Position numbers and translations under genes: made by a program. A stretch of 64,000 nucleotides of DNA from Simmondsia chinensis (Eukaryota; Streptophyta; Magnoliopsida; Caryophyllales; Simmondsiaceae), in NCBI GenBank assembly GCA_018398585.1, contig JAGTTD010000015.1, forward strand, positions 6,577,001 through 6,641,000, written 5' to 3'. The notes beneath the pieces are model-generated. The model made no database searches. It was given only the letters and a program-made list of their open reading frames with translations, and was not told the origin of the DNA. Of this stretch, positions 45,521-57,130 are shown piece after piece; position 1 is the first letter of the stretch, and every line of letters begins with the position of its first letter.

Positions 45521-46059
45521 TTATTGAATTATTAATGTCTAAACACGTCATTTTGGCCAAAAGAAGCTTAATACGCATGACTTAAACTAACAGAGCTAAC
45601 GGAAAATGTCATAAAGTGTGACATTGCAAATTTTCCCCAAAAGTAAGGTGGTTTCCTTAAAAAAAATAATAATAAATAAGGTGATTTTATGGGATCCCAT
45701 AGAAAATAAGGTAATTTTATGAAAATTTTTCTTTTAGTAAAAACTGCATTCTATATTTAATATTGGCCAATTTTGGTAGTTGATAAATTACTCTAAAATG
45801 TTAGTAAACGTTTATGATCTAAGTCTAACCCACAATTCGTACACGAAAGATGTTTTTCCATTCCCACTCAACATATTAGTTTTTGATTTCTTAAAATACA
45901 ATAAATTAGATTTTTAAGATGATTATGTTTCTTTTTTTTTTTTTTATGATTTCCTGTTTTTACTTTTTTGTTTTCATTGGTTGAAGGTTCTTTGTAAATA
46001 GTCTTCCTATAAGATGGCTACCTCCCAAGGCAGAGCCTCTTTAAAGTACTGGGTTTACT

Positions 46060-46750
46060 GAAAACCACCTCCTTTTTAGATGCAGTTTCAGAAAACCATC
46101 TAATTTTCTTAATTTTTCAGTCATGCTTGAACTTTTCAAAAAAATTTTATTATCACATCTAATACTGACACTATTAACGTTATGTTAAAATAAATAGGAA
46201 ACTGCCAAATTCCCCTTAATAGAACCCCTTTTTTTCTCTAATGAATTAAAAATTGACTTTTTTGGTTGGGGTTTTCCGGTGACTCATAGCTAATCTTAAT
46301 AATTTTTAATTATTTTTTCAACTCTTTTTTTTTTTTTTTTTATTTTTATCACTTTCATTCTTCAATTTTTAGAAATTTTTGTACAATAATTAAAAAATTT
46401 AATAAATTATAAATAATTTTACAAATAAAAATTCATTTAAATTTTTTCAGTGGTAAAAAGCTGTAATAGCGTGCCAAGCCCTTAACAGTTTTACAAATTC
46501 AGAGGTGAAGGGTAACTTCATCATTTGCCAAATATATTACTTAATATAATTTAATTTAATTAAATTAAATTAAACCTGGTGCTATCATGTATTATACTCC
46601 AAAACGCGACGTTTCATTTGACAGAAAGCTAACGGTGTTGGCATTAGATGTGACATTGAATTTTTTTTTACTTTTTAGGTGTGACTTTGAAAAATTAAAA
46701 AAGTTTTGTGATTTTCTAAAACTGCACATAAAATGATGGTGATTTTTAGT
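46060..46750. mobile_element. Long-terminal-inverted-repeat MITE, copy 2
   Basis: Related to copy 1 at 1242-1790. The left end has GAAAACCACCTCCTTTTTAG and ATCACATCTAATACTGAC; the right end has CATTAGATGTGACATTGAA and GTGTGACTTTGAAAAATT. The centre shares CCAAAACGC.ACGTTTCATTTG with copy 1. Non-coding. Confidence 0.6.
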
Positions 46751-47007
46751 ATTTAAAAAAAAAAAAAATCTTGTTGTTTTAACTTTTCAGTTTTTATTTA
46801 ACTTAGAATGAAACTAAGAATAAAAATTACAATTAGACAAAAATGGTTTCAAAAAATAGCTTTCATTAACAATAAAGAAATCATTAAATTGTAAGAAAGA
46901 AAATATTATATGTTGGATATTTTAATAAAAATATATTTATTTAATTATGATTTTTGATGATATTATTTATGTCGTTGAAATTGTTGACAAACATTTCTAT
47001 TCAATAT

Positions 47008-47346
47008 GGTAGAAAATAATTAATTATATTTTGTATTTATTATATTTATGTAATATTCTCCGTATTTATTAGGCAATTAGGGTCAGCATAATTCCTCCAT
47101 AATTTTCTCCTCTTTCCTCCTTTGCCGCTGGTCCCTTGATTAGGAAGGAGTTTTTTTTGCTTTCCTTATTTCTTGATTTGTATTAATTGCTTGTATTTAC
47201 TAGTCTAGGATTTTTTTTTTCTTTGTAAGATTGTTTTCTTCCTTCCCGTTTATATATAAGTTGAGATGAGATATCAATGAGAATCATCCAATTCTCACCA
47301 AAATTCTAAGTGTTATTTTCTAGTTTTGTCTTGATTCAATTTTTTA
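47008..47346 (+). repeat. 5' LTR of the nested copia element
   Basis: Homologous to 49279-49620 throughout. The first base is G instead of T, and the last dinucleotide is TA instead of CA. Confidence 0.88.
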
Positions 47347-47766
47347 TGGTATCAGAGCAAGTTTCGATCTTGTGTTGATCATTCTTGCATTTCCTTCACT
47401 TTGGCCGAAGCTCTACTGCAATTTTTATTCTCTTCGGTCCACAACAACAGAACAACCACCACTGTTGATTTCGCAAGTTCCTTTTTGAGGTTTTGTTAAC
47501 ATTCATCTCGACTGCAAGTTTCCACCACTTTGAGGTTTTGTCCATTTTGAGGTTTTGTTAACATTCGTCATTTGCAAGATTCTTTGTTTTGCTTCGCTGT
47601 TGATATTAAGGTTTTGTCCATTTTGCAGTGAAGAGTTCCATTGTTATCCAAATTTTATTTTGGGTTTTGAGTTTTGTCTGCTTCACTGTTAGTGTTTTGG
47701 TAAAAGAACCTTAGAGTTGAGGTTCGATTTACTCAGTCTTTATTGGTAATTTTGGCCTTGCTATAA

Positions 47767-49293
47767 GTGTTAATTATGTCTAACACTTCTTTTGCTAAAG
47801 ATTCAGTGGCACTTCCCATGACAGGGGGAGTGATTAATCTCCATCTTTTGGAATGCCCGAAGATGAATTTCGTGCCCAGTGTTGGGACACCCTCTGTTAA
47901 CTTGACAGGTCAGGGTTCGTTTGATAATAATAGTTGGATTATCGATACAGGTGCAACCGACCACATGGTGTCATCCGATTTTGTTTTGCTTGGTAGAGAG
48001 GTCAATACCAAGATTTGACCGGTTAGGCTACCTAACGGTGCTTGTTTGCCCGTTTCGCCCGTTGGACGTGCCAAAATCACAGACGATATTATACTCGAGA
48101 ATGTGTTACAAATTCCGGGTTTTCATTACAATTTGTTATCCGTAAGAAAATTAACGAGAGATATAAATTGTGCATTAACATTTTTCCCAAAATTTTGTAT
48201 GATACAGGTCCTGCCATCGAGGAGGCTGATTGGAGCGAGTAAAGAACGAGATGGGCTATATGTGTTAAAGAGTCGTGCATTTCCAAAATCTGCTCAGGTT
48301 GTTGGTACTACAAATAAGGGGGCTTTGTGGCATCGTCGGTCGGGACATGTTCCGTTTAACAAATTATCTAGTTTTTCCGGTTTGGATGTTGGCACTGTTT
48401 TGGATTATGTTTGTGACTCATGTCATAAAGCTAAACAAACTCGATTGCCTTTTCCCATTTTTGTTAGTAGATCTGTTGGTTGCTTTGATTTACTTCATGT
48501 TGACATTTGGGGTCCATACCGTACTTTATCAATGACAGGAGCTCATTTTTTCCTCACTATTGTTGACGATTTCAGTAGGTGTACTTGGGTTTTTTTGATG
48601 CGTGACAAGTCTCAGTCACACCAAATTCTTATGGATTTTTGTGAAATGGTACAAACTCAGTACAGCTTACATGTTAAACAAGTTCATAGCAATAATGGAG
48701 TGGAATTTCTATTTGGACCGTTGCTCGGTTTCTATGCAGGAAAAGGCATACAGGTACAAAATTCATGCATTGCCACACCCCAACAAAATAGGGTGGTAGA
48801 GAGGAAGCATCGCCATCTTCTTGAGGTAGCACGGGCCATTCGGTTCGAGGCGGGCCTCCCTATTCAATTTTGGGGAGAATGTGTTTTGACGGCGGCCTAT
48901 TTGATCAACCTCATGCAAACACCTCGTCTACAAAACAAGACTCCTTATGAAGTGTTACTCGGTAAAACCCCTTCATACCATCATTTAAGAGTTTTTGGTT
49001 CCTTATGCTATGTTCACAATAAAGATCGTAGTAAGGACAAATTTGGTAGCCAAGCTATACGTGGCATTTTCATTGGGTATCCTCATGGGAAGAAAATGTA
49101 CAAGGTTTATGATTTAGACAACAAAAGAATAGTGGTTTCTCATGATGTAATTTTTCATGAAAATGAGTTCCCTTATCTTAAAATTTTGAAGGATAGTGGT
49201 GCTCATAATGACAAGTTTGAGTTAGTTCCTTTTCAAGTTGGGCATTGTAAATTTACATGCTTCAACTTGAGGGGGAGTGTAGAAAATAATTAA
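47767..49293 (+). pseudogene. Copia gag stub-protease-integrase frame of the nested element
   Basis: One frame, interrupted only by TGA at 48016-48018. A short gag-like leader (about 50 residues) runs into protease (SWIIDTGATDHMV, active-site DTG), then the GAG-pre-integrase region (LHHR-type LWHRRSGH, CDSCHKAKQ zinc ligands) and the integrase core (LLHVDIWGPY, HSNNGVEF, QNRVVERKHRHLLEVAR). The second catalytic Asp is Asn (SNNG instead of SDNG), so the integrase is inactive. The frame ends in the post-integrase region just before the polypurine tract; RT is deleted. The part after the TGA is 415 residues (48046-49293). Confidence 0.88.
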
Positions 49294-49620
49294 CTATATT
49301 TTGTATTTATTGTATTTAAGTAATATTCTCCACATTTATTAGGTAATTAGGATCAGTATAATTTCCTCTATAATTTTCTCCTCTTTCCTCCTTAGCAGTT
49401 GGTCCCTTGATTAGGAAGGAGATTTTTCTACTTTCCTTATTTCTTGATTTGTATTAATTGCCTGTATTTACTAGTCTAGGATTTTTTTTTCTTTCTTTGT
49501 AAGATTGTTTTCTTCTTTCCCGTTTGTATATAAGTTGAGATGAGATATCAATGAGAATCATCCAATTCCCACCAAAATTCTAACTGTTATTTTCTAGTTT
49601 TGTCTTGATTCAATTTTACA
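49279..49620 (+). repeat. 3' LTR of the nested copia element
   Basis: Starts TGTAGAAAATAATTAAC and ends TTTTACA. Partner of 47008-47346. Confidence 0.9.
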
Positions 49621-50335
49621 AACACCAAGAATTATATGCCTGGTACATATTAGTAAAATTTAATTCTATTGAAAAGTAAATTATTTAATTTGTAATTGAA
49701 TTACCTAGTGTTACCTCTATTTTGGCCCTAAATGCTGATAATAATGCTTGTGATCGGTTGCAATACCTTGGCAGGGGCAATGTGACGTTGGAACCAAAAG
49801 ACTTGAGTATAAAAATGCTTATTTTTGTTCATGCTTATTGAACTAGAACCAGAGAAAGATTACATAAAAAAATCGGAGCTTTTTGATGTTAATTCCTTCA
49901 CAAAATCAATATTATTTGTTTTCCATTTCTTTATAACAATAAAAAAAGGCTTGATCATTTTCTCTTTTGGCTAAGTAAAGTGTTATGAAGGCTTTATCTT
50001 TCGAGGTTGTGCAAACCAGGAAAGTATCAACATTGAAGTTGGACATTGTATCCCGGAGGTGACGCACCGGTACCTGCTGCACTGGCTTAGATCCGAGAGG
50101 GGAGCGAAATCGTCTTACAGAGATCCACTACTCAATTAATACATTATTGTTATTGTGTCGTTTCCACGCAATCCAGGTAATATCTTTCTATCTTATATAT
50201 TTTATATATTTATTTCTGTATTTAGTTCCAGCATTATATACTCAAAGAAGGTCAGTACGATAGTTGATAGCTTGCTATAATATTCATCTAAAATATTTTT
50301 CAAAATGCAAATAACCCAATCTACAAGCATGCATG

Positions 50336-51000
50336 CGTTAGTGCAAAACTACGAAATACTTACAAAATCCTTGCAAACGGATAACCGAAAGATCTCAGGT
50401 GTTGAGGCTATGTAATCACTTTCCTTAAGGTTTATTTCAGCATACGAAATATCATCGGGGATACAACAACAACCAAATATGAAGAGAGGATGTAAAAAGG
50501 GAGAGATTGATAGAAATGTCGAGAGATTGAAGTTTTCTCAAACTTTCACTAAAAGCACAAGAACACAAGAACAAACTTTTAAAGTTCTTTTCCAGGTGCT
50601 TTTTCTCTCTTTCTTTTTTATTCAAAATCAATCCATGAAACCAGGGGAAATATATGTGTATATATAGAAGAAAGACGTCACAAAATAAAGCAAAAGAACC
50701 GCCAAATAAGGGGAGAAAACCGCGCAACAAACCATCAAAATCGACCTATGTGTCGAAGCTGTGTGTCGACACACAGATTTCCACCGTGCGCTTCCGTAAA
50801 GGGATGTGTCTCGATACACGGGCCATGTGTGTCGACACATAGCTGTTCCCTTGCGGTTCTGTTGGATTGTGTGTCGACACACACCCCTAACAAGCTTTAA
50901 ACACTTAAACAAGTATCGGGACAATCTCAAACACATCTTATACACATATTAAACAACATTTAACACATTATTGATCACATATTTTGAAAATATATCAACA
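50336..51000 (-). repeat. 3' LTR of the palindrome-rich copia element
   Basis: 665 bases. At 50745-50885 it carries several copies of the palindrome TGTGTCGACACA and degenerate versions. The partner LTR has more copies and is 55 bases longer. A purine-rich GGTGAGCGAATG on the minus strand adjoins its inner end. Confidence 0.88.
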
Positions 51001-51705
51001 TTCGCTCACCATTTTCAAAATACAGTCAATCTCAAAATAACATCTCGAATAAAGGACGCTTCATTGTGCATCAACAAGGGTGTCTCCCAATTGAACCCCC
51101 AGTTAGTGAAAATACCATACAGTTAATCGGATCAAAAATGGTAGACCAAGCTTTGAACCATACAACCCATTGGAAAAACCGACTATCTAATCACGCACAA
51201 GGAGTACTCCCCGTACACACCCTACAACTCCAAGATCAACACATTTTTGGCCTTGTGTCTTATACCCTTTGTGAGTGTTTTAGGGCCAAACCCTTAGTCA
51301 AAAATCACCCCTTTGAAGCGGTCAAACTTTAACACACACTAAGGTGGACCTCATTGATCATGTGCTTGCGGCGCGACATTCAATAAGTTCTAAAACCGAG
51401 TCCATTAAAAGCACTAGTTCATCCTCTTAGAATTTCTGACACAGGTATCAAGCACTTCACACTCGGGACGAAAAAGTTCTCATTTAGTGCTTACAGTTAC
51501 ACAGATGACAAGTCTCTCTAATTGGGCAACTAATAATGACAGGTTTCACACTATCCCTTCATTTATTTATTAACAAGTCTCTAGCAATATTTTTAAATAA
51601 GAGATCCGCTAGATTCTGACTTACATTTTCAAAGTTCACTATGACCACTCAATCTTTCACAAGTTTTTTCACTTAACTATATTTGACACTAATGTATCCA
51701 GATTT

Positions 51706-51987
51706 TCAGTGATACATCTCATTCTTATATATTTGAAAGCACATCTCACTATCACAAAGGACATAAATAGTCAATACTGGCTTAGGCCACAAAGGTATCT
51801 TAAACACAAGATCCTTTAACAATTTTGTTTCTTTATAAGCATAAACCAGAGCAATAAACTCTACAACCACGGTTGAGTTAATAATATGTGTTTGTTTCTT
51901 GAAATTCAAGGAATAACATCCCCACCACTTTGTAACATTCTCTCGCTTTAGAAGCGTAGTCCTCCTTATTGGATATACACCTGGCAT
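51706..51987 (-). pseudogene. Copia RNase H fragment
   Basis: The 93-residue frame reads WWGCYSLNFKKQTHIINSTVVVEFIALVYAYKETKLLKDLVFKIP and then YVLCDSEMCFQI. It corresponds to the copia RNase H block (W.S.KQ..V..ST.EAEY.A...A..E..WL...L), CDN region and following helix. Missense changes are many (CDN is now CDS). Confidence 0.7.
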
Positions 51988-53204
51988 CCAAGTGTTCTTC
52001 TAAATAGAAGAGTATTCATTAAAAATAATACCATAATTCATGTTCATTCCAGTACCTCATCTACCACATGCCAGTAACCTTGACTTATATAGCTAGTTAT
52101 ATACACTTAGCTATCCAACAACAAAGGCTACATCTAACCTTTTCAAATTCCAATTATACTATTGAAACACTTTCTTTTGGTTCGACATAGTCATACCAAA
52201 TTTCAACATGTAACCAGAGTACATATATACAACGAGTCCACTGTGATCGTCAAACTAGTCATTTGCACTTTTTAGATTCATTAACTACCTCTTTGAAGAG
52301 GCAACATCGCACGACTTCATAGTCTCGTCATAGGATCACAATCTATGACACAACAATATTGAACTTTAAAATTCATATTATTGTAGTTCATTTGCAGGCA
52401 CTGGGGTTTTTTTGTTTTTTTTTTTTTTTTGTTGTTGTTGTATTATTGTAGTTCATTTATCTAGAAATATACAAGTCCGATCGTTAAGACTTTTCTTTTC
52501 ATACTTCTTTACTCTTTTAAGTTCTAGAGTCTTTTTAGGGATATACCCTCAATCATGATTTTCATCATAATATACTTTACTTCACATAATCACAATGCAT
52601 CATTCAGCATCAATGAAAGACTCAAAGCCATTTTAATGTACTCATTTATATTTACATATCAATTTACCCATAGCTGAATCATATGAATTATCATGCCATT
52701 TATAATCATCTAACTTTATGTGTAACACATGAGTCATTCGAATTCAATATTCATATACTCTTAATTTTTGTCACTTTAATGACTAATAACATGTGAATGC
52801 AGGATCATATAATAATCTCATATTCCATGCAACAACTGCATACAAATTAGACTCAACTTGAGCATCTTTGCATTCATTGTATAAATGCACTTCATTTCAA
52901 CCGATGAAAAGAATCATGATTATTGCACCAACTAATCATGGAGTACTTAACCGTCAAATTCACATGTCCCTAAAAAATGCATGTAGACATTACTTCAAGG
53001 CTACTACTAATGCCACCAGGCTTCTTGCATGCCTGTCTGTATATACGTATTTTTGCCTTGCTTCTTGTTGCTTACACCATTTTTATGCTTGCAGGTGGTT
53101 GTTAGGTAGGCTCTCTTCTATAGATGATTGGTTGCTTTCGCATTTTTCTCTTGCTTAGATGCTTCTATGCTTGTCATGCTCTCCGTGCTTTTTATACCCT
53201 CTTG

Positions 53205-53346
53205 CTTTTCAAGATGGGGGTCCTTGGAAATAGCCTCTCATTAGGGCATCCCCCTGATGGGGTAAGGCTGCGTACATCCTACCCCTCCTAGACCCTGCTC
53301 ACGCGGGAGCCCTTGTGACACTAGGCCCGTTGTTGTTGTTGTTGTA
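53205..53346 (+). mobile_element. Au-type SINE 3' region with TTG tail
   Basis: Contains GGAAATAGCCTCTCATTAGG, GGTAAGGCTGCGTACATCC and CTGCTCACGCGGGAGCCC, and ends in (GTT)5, the usual 3' end of Au-type plant SINEs. There is no 5S head. An 11-base repeat, gaatcatgatt, occurs at 52911-52921 and 53348-53358. If this is the target duplication, the inserted unit is about 425 bases and includes some 280 bases of unrelated 5' sequence. The repeat is AT-rich and could be chance. Confidence 0.75.
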
Positions 53347-54166
53347 TGAATCATGATTTCCAAGTGCTTTTAGACAACTTCTTTCATCATCCTTAATCAT
53401 GAACTTCAATTTAAATTTATTTATATCAGTCACATTAGGGACCAACATATATATAATAACCATATACCTTATGATCCATTAAATAGATTCAAATTCACAT
53501 CACTTTCATTTTATTAATCAAAAAAAGGCAATCATGTTTATAAATAACAAAGCTGCAAAACTTATAATCATATTAATGTTCAAGGACATATCAACCTCAT
53601 AACCACATCAACATATATGGTTACACTTTTATATCTATGGACATGCATGTATTAGTTATATTAACTATCATGCACTAACACTATAACTTCAATAACATAT
53701 ATACATGATTATACTCAAACTCCTTAATAATCATGATCATGATCATATAAACATTGCCTTTCATGATTCAATTTCTTTTACTCAAATTATTTACTTCAAA
53801 TAAGTAAACATGTATTTATTATAACCTTTTTAATAAGGATGAAAGTCATCAGTGTAAATATATATACCTCTGCAATTGTTCATAATATTATGCTTTAATA
53901 TACATTCCGTCAAAAACAAGAATGTATCAACATACCCATACTTACATTCTATCATGGGTTTACTTTCACGCGATTATTAACATACGTGCATTAAACCTTA
54001 ATCTGATTGTTGTTCATATTACAAACTTAAACAACAATGAATTCACTCTGCATATAATGCACAATCTATAATTTGTTTCAACCATCATAATTCTTTAAGA
54101 ATTATAATTGCGGCATACAAACGCATGGATATTTATATTACCAATGTATAACAGTGTATGCATTCA

Positions 54167-54214
<48 letters not shown>

Positions 54215-54218
54215 GTTA

Positions 54219-54295
<77 letters not shown>
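54167..54295. repeat. (ATT)n microsatellite
   Basis: About 129 bases of ATT repeats with two or three GTT interruptions near 54212-54226. Long frames through it on both strands are artefacts of the repeat. Confidence 0.97.
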
Positions 54296-54296
<1 letters not shown>

Positions 54297-55472
54297 GTTT
54301 TGGAATCATTTGGGCGTATGGTTTCCACAACCACGCTAAACAAAGATTTTCCTTTCTTAGCATCGCCTTAACGTCTAGTTTCAACAATCACCCAAAACAA
54401 CAACGATTTTATATGTAATCACATATCACGATTTACAGTAATTAATACAACTCATGTTTTACCATGGAGTAAATATTTTCACATTACACTGAAAATTTAC
54501 CATGGAAAAACTACATTGCACGCTTTATATGGCAACAACCATTATCGGTTTTAAGCATTAAATATCATATCCATCTAGTAATGTATAATGTTTTGCTAAT
54601 TATTCACAAGAGAGAACATGGATCAATGGTAACTTGAAACTACCCTTGCATATACATCCATGGGGCCATGCGGGATCGAACCCTTGCGTACGGGCTGTTG
54701 CATAAGATGCAATTTGGATCAATGTTTTAGGATCCTATGAATTCTCCGACAAGACGGCGGTTCGATGCATGATGCAAAACCATTCAATTAAACATCATGT
54801 ATCATTTGATCAAAATTCATAATTTACAACCATCATGAATTCAAAGGCACTTGATCGTAAATTCATGATCCAACAATCAATGCCTATTTAAATTTAGTTT
54901 GATGTCACATGTATACACATCATTGAATGCACATCAACTTCACATAAATCTCATGATTTCATCCCAAATCAAGTAATTGAAATTCCATAGAACTTGTTTC
55001 CATTAATTGGATACAACTCAAAGGGCATAAAGAAATTTTACTATTGTCCTTATACATACCCATAATCTTAACATGTAAGCATTTGATCCAAAAATTCATA
55101 AAACAAAACATCAAATAATGCCTAAATGAAAAATTAGGAGTTTTTATCTTTTGAATTTCAACCCCATAGGTAAATAAACTTTCATGCATAAATAACAAAG
55201 CGTCAACCACTACTTCGAAGGCATTATGGAAGTTCATGATTTTGATATTTCTTGATCAAATTTTATGATTTCAATCTTAGAATTTCATGATTCCTACTCG
55301 TATTTGAATAAAAAAGACATACCTTGATCTATATTAATTCATATAATAGAAAGATCCAAGAAAAGGTGTCTATCCTCTGCATTCATCATTTTTCTACCAT
55401 CTTACATGGTCCGCCATCAAATCCAGCAATGTGAAGAAGCCATTTTCAATTAACGAATATAAACCTTAAGAT

Positions 55473-56192
55473 TGTCACTGCAAAACTACCAAATACTTGC
55501 AAAATCCTTGAAAATGGGTAACCAAAAAATCTCAGATGTTGAGGCTATGTAATCACTTTCCTTAAAGTTTATATCGGTATACGAAATATCCTCGGGGATA
55601 CAACAACAACCAAATACGAAGAGAGGATGCGTAAATGGAGAGATTGATAGAGATGTAGAGAGACTTAAGTTTTCTCAAACTTTCACTAAAGAAAACAACA
55701 CAAGAACAAACTTTTAAAGTTCTTTTCCAAGTGCTTTTTCACTCTTTCTTTTGATTCAAAATCAATCCATGAAACCGGGGGAAATATATGTGCATATATA
55801 GAAGAAAGACGTCCTAAAACAAAGAAAAAGAACCGCCAAAAAAAGGGAGAAAACCGTGCAACAAACAGTCAAAATCGACCTGTGTGTCGACACACAGGCT
55901 TCTGCCAACCTGTGTGTCGAAACACAGTTCATGTGTGTCAACACATAGATTTCATCCGTGCGCTTCTGTAAAGGGTTGTGTGTCAACACACGGGCCATGT
56001 GTGTCGACACCCAGCTGTTCCATTGCAGTTCTGTTGGATTGTGTGTTGACACACATTGGCCATGTGTCGACACACACCTCTAACAAGCTTTAAACACTTA
56101 AACAAGTATCAGGACAATCTCAAATACATCTTATACACATATTCAACATCATTAACACATTATTCAACATACATTTTGCAAATACATCAATA
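55473..56192 (-). repeat. 5' LTR of the palindrome-rich copia element
   Basis: 720 bases, homologous to 50336-51000. The palindrome cluster spans about 55880-56080 and has roughly seven TGTGTCGACACA-like units. Confidence 0.88.
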
Positions 56193-56197
56193 GCATG

Positions 56198-56970
56198 ACC
56201 CTCCAAAACTTCCGAAAAAAAATAATAACAATAATTCATAAATTAAAATAACTAGTCCGAACTATTGATGCCATACGAGATATTTAGGACATGTTATATC
56301 TCCCTTTCTTTTTAACAAATAATAAATTTTAGTAATACAATGTATTACAGTTGTATTTTAGAATGAATCTAGTTAGCCATTTAATGTAAGGTCAATTATA
56401 TGGTAGTTTTGTCAAGTTGTGTAATCAAATAGCTTAAGTTGGACAATTATGCTGAGTCGTGTATCAGTACTATTCTCAATTATAAATGTGTATTTTAGGA
56501 ATACTATCAGTGGTGATCAGCGAGCTGGCATGTTAAAAGAAAAAAGAAAAAAGAAAAAAAAAAAAAAAAAAAAAAGGAACCTCATGCAATTCCACTAGGA
56601 AAAGAGCAACAAGTGATGTCAGCAACTGAAAGACACCAGTGAAACGAACGACAGTAGTAGGTGATAGAAAGTAAATGAATGCAATGTTCATGGAAGATAA
56701 CAGAGAACAAGAAGGATGATTTAGAGGAAAGACTTGGGAAAGTGAAATCTAAGCAGTACAGATCAAGACGAAATAGAGTCGACTCTCGTAAAAGAAAGGA
56801 CTTAGCATCATCATAGGCGATCGATAGATAGGAGCGGAAACTAACTGTAGCATCAAGGACAAATAATTAAATTTCCAAAATTTGGATACTATTTTCTTGG
56901 CAAAACCTGAGGTGCATACCGGGACGACAAGCTGATCTAGTGCAATCTTGTCAAACTACTGGATAAGCAT
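56198..56970. other. Unit-3 spacer between two copia elements
   Basis: No gene. It matches 20225-20420 and 32195-33060 of the other units (for example CATGACCCTCCAAAA, GAGTCGACTCTCGTA). It includes an A-rich run at about 56538-56576. Confidence 0.65.
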
Positions 56971-57130
56971 TGAAAAGGAAAGAATTGTGGAATAATTGGA
57001 TACTCCTAGAATAGGAGCCCTCTCGTATATTTATATTATTTTCAGAGAATATTACAGAGAATATTAATTACAAATATGGAAGGCTTGATTTATATACAAA
57101 TATAACCCACTATACAAATATACTCTAACA
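56971..57130 (-). repeat. 3' LTR of copia element 2
   Basis: 160 bases, TGAAAAGGAAAG...ACTCTAACA on the plus strand. It differs from 61663-61822 at three sites by direct comparison. Confidence 0.95.

Larger units (their letters stand above)
43535..45735. mobile_element. 2.2 kb element with ~200-base terminal inverted repeats
   Basis: The left end (CATAAAACTACCTTACTTTTC, then GTCACACCTTGTGACA and CAAAACGACGTGTTTA) is repeated inverted at the right end (TAAACACGTCATTTTGG, AAAGTGTGACATTGC, AAGTAAGGTGGTTT and TAATTTTATG). No transposase is recognisable inside, only AT-rich sequence, a CT-rich tract (about 44680-44700) and a TRIM at 43737-44359. The long inverted repeats suggest a non-autonomous Mutator-like or foldback element. 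Confidence 0.7.
47008..49620 (+). mobile_element. Copia element nested in the solo LTR, lacking RT
   Basis: LTRs lie at 47008-47346 and 49279-49620 (339 and 342 bases). The flanks aatat/aacac look like a target repeat decayed by two transitions. The primer-binding site TGGTATCAGAGC (47347-47358) follows the left LTR, and TGAGGGGGAG precedes the right LTR. The interior is 1.9 kb and encodes a stub of gag, protease and integrase, then reaches the polypurine tract with no RT or RNase H. Confidence 0.9.
46911..50233 (+). mobile_element. Solo LTR of the LARD-like family, interrupted by a copia element
   Basis: Sequence 46911-47007 plus 49621-50233 is a single LTR (TGTTGGATATTTT...TTAGTTCCAGCA), homologous in reverse orientation to 25985-26790. 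A perfect duplication ttata flanks it (46906-46910 and 50234-50238). The unit-1 paralogue at 20124-20145 is the exact empty site. No partner LTR or interior is present, so it arose by LTR-LTR recombination. The copia element 47008-49620 inserted into it later. Confidence 0.88.
51001..55472. other. Interior of the palindrome-rich copia element
   Basis: Apart from the RNase H fragment, the SINE 3' domain and the ATT microsatellite, I see no gene. The stretch 53400-54100 and 54400-55450 is AT-rich with many CATGAT/ATCATG words but no recognisable feature. Confidence 0.6.
50336..56192 (-). mobile_element. Degraded copia LTR element with palindrome-rich LTRs
   Basis: Direct repeats 50336-51000 and 55473-56192 are LTRs (TGTCACTGCAAAAC...TATCAACA). 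A perfect duplication gcatg flanks them (50331-50335 and 56193-56197). Paralogous spacers at 20215 and 32185 (CATGCATGACCC) are empty sites. An RNase H fragment on the minus strand gives the orientation. Most of pol is gone; the interior holds a SINE-type 3' domain and a long ATT microsatellite. The sequence beside the 5' LTR does not resemble the initiator tRNA-Met primer-binding site. Confidence 0.87.

Noticed and set aside
54108..54418. Leucine- or isoleucine-rich open frames around 54.1-54.4 kb
   Set aside because: They are translations of the ATT microsatellite.
55762..56093. Ser-Thr-His-rich repeat proteins on both strands
   Set aside because: They come from the TGTGTCGACACA palindromes of the LTR, which read VSTH-like in several frames.
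51000..56192. A CRISPR-like or other bacterial repeat array suggested by regular palindromes
   Set aside because: The palindromes are confined to the two LTRs, have no unique spacers of regular length, and the context is a plant retrotransposon.
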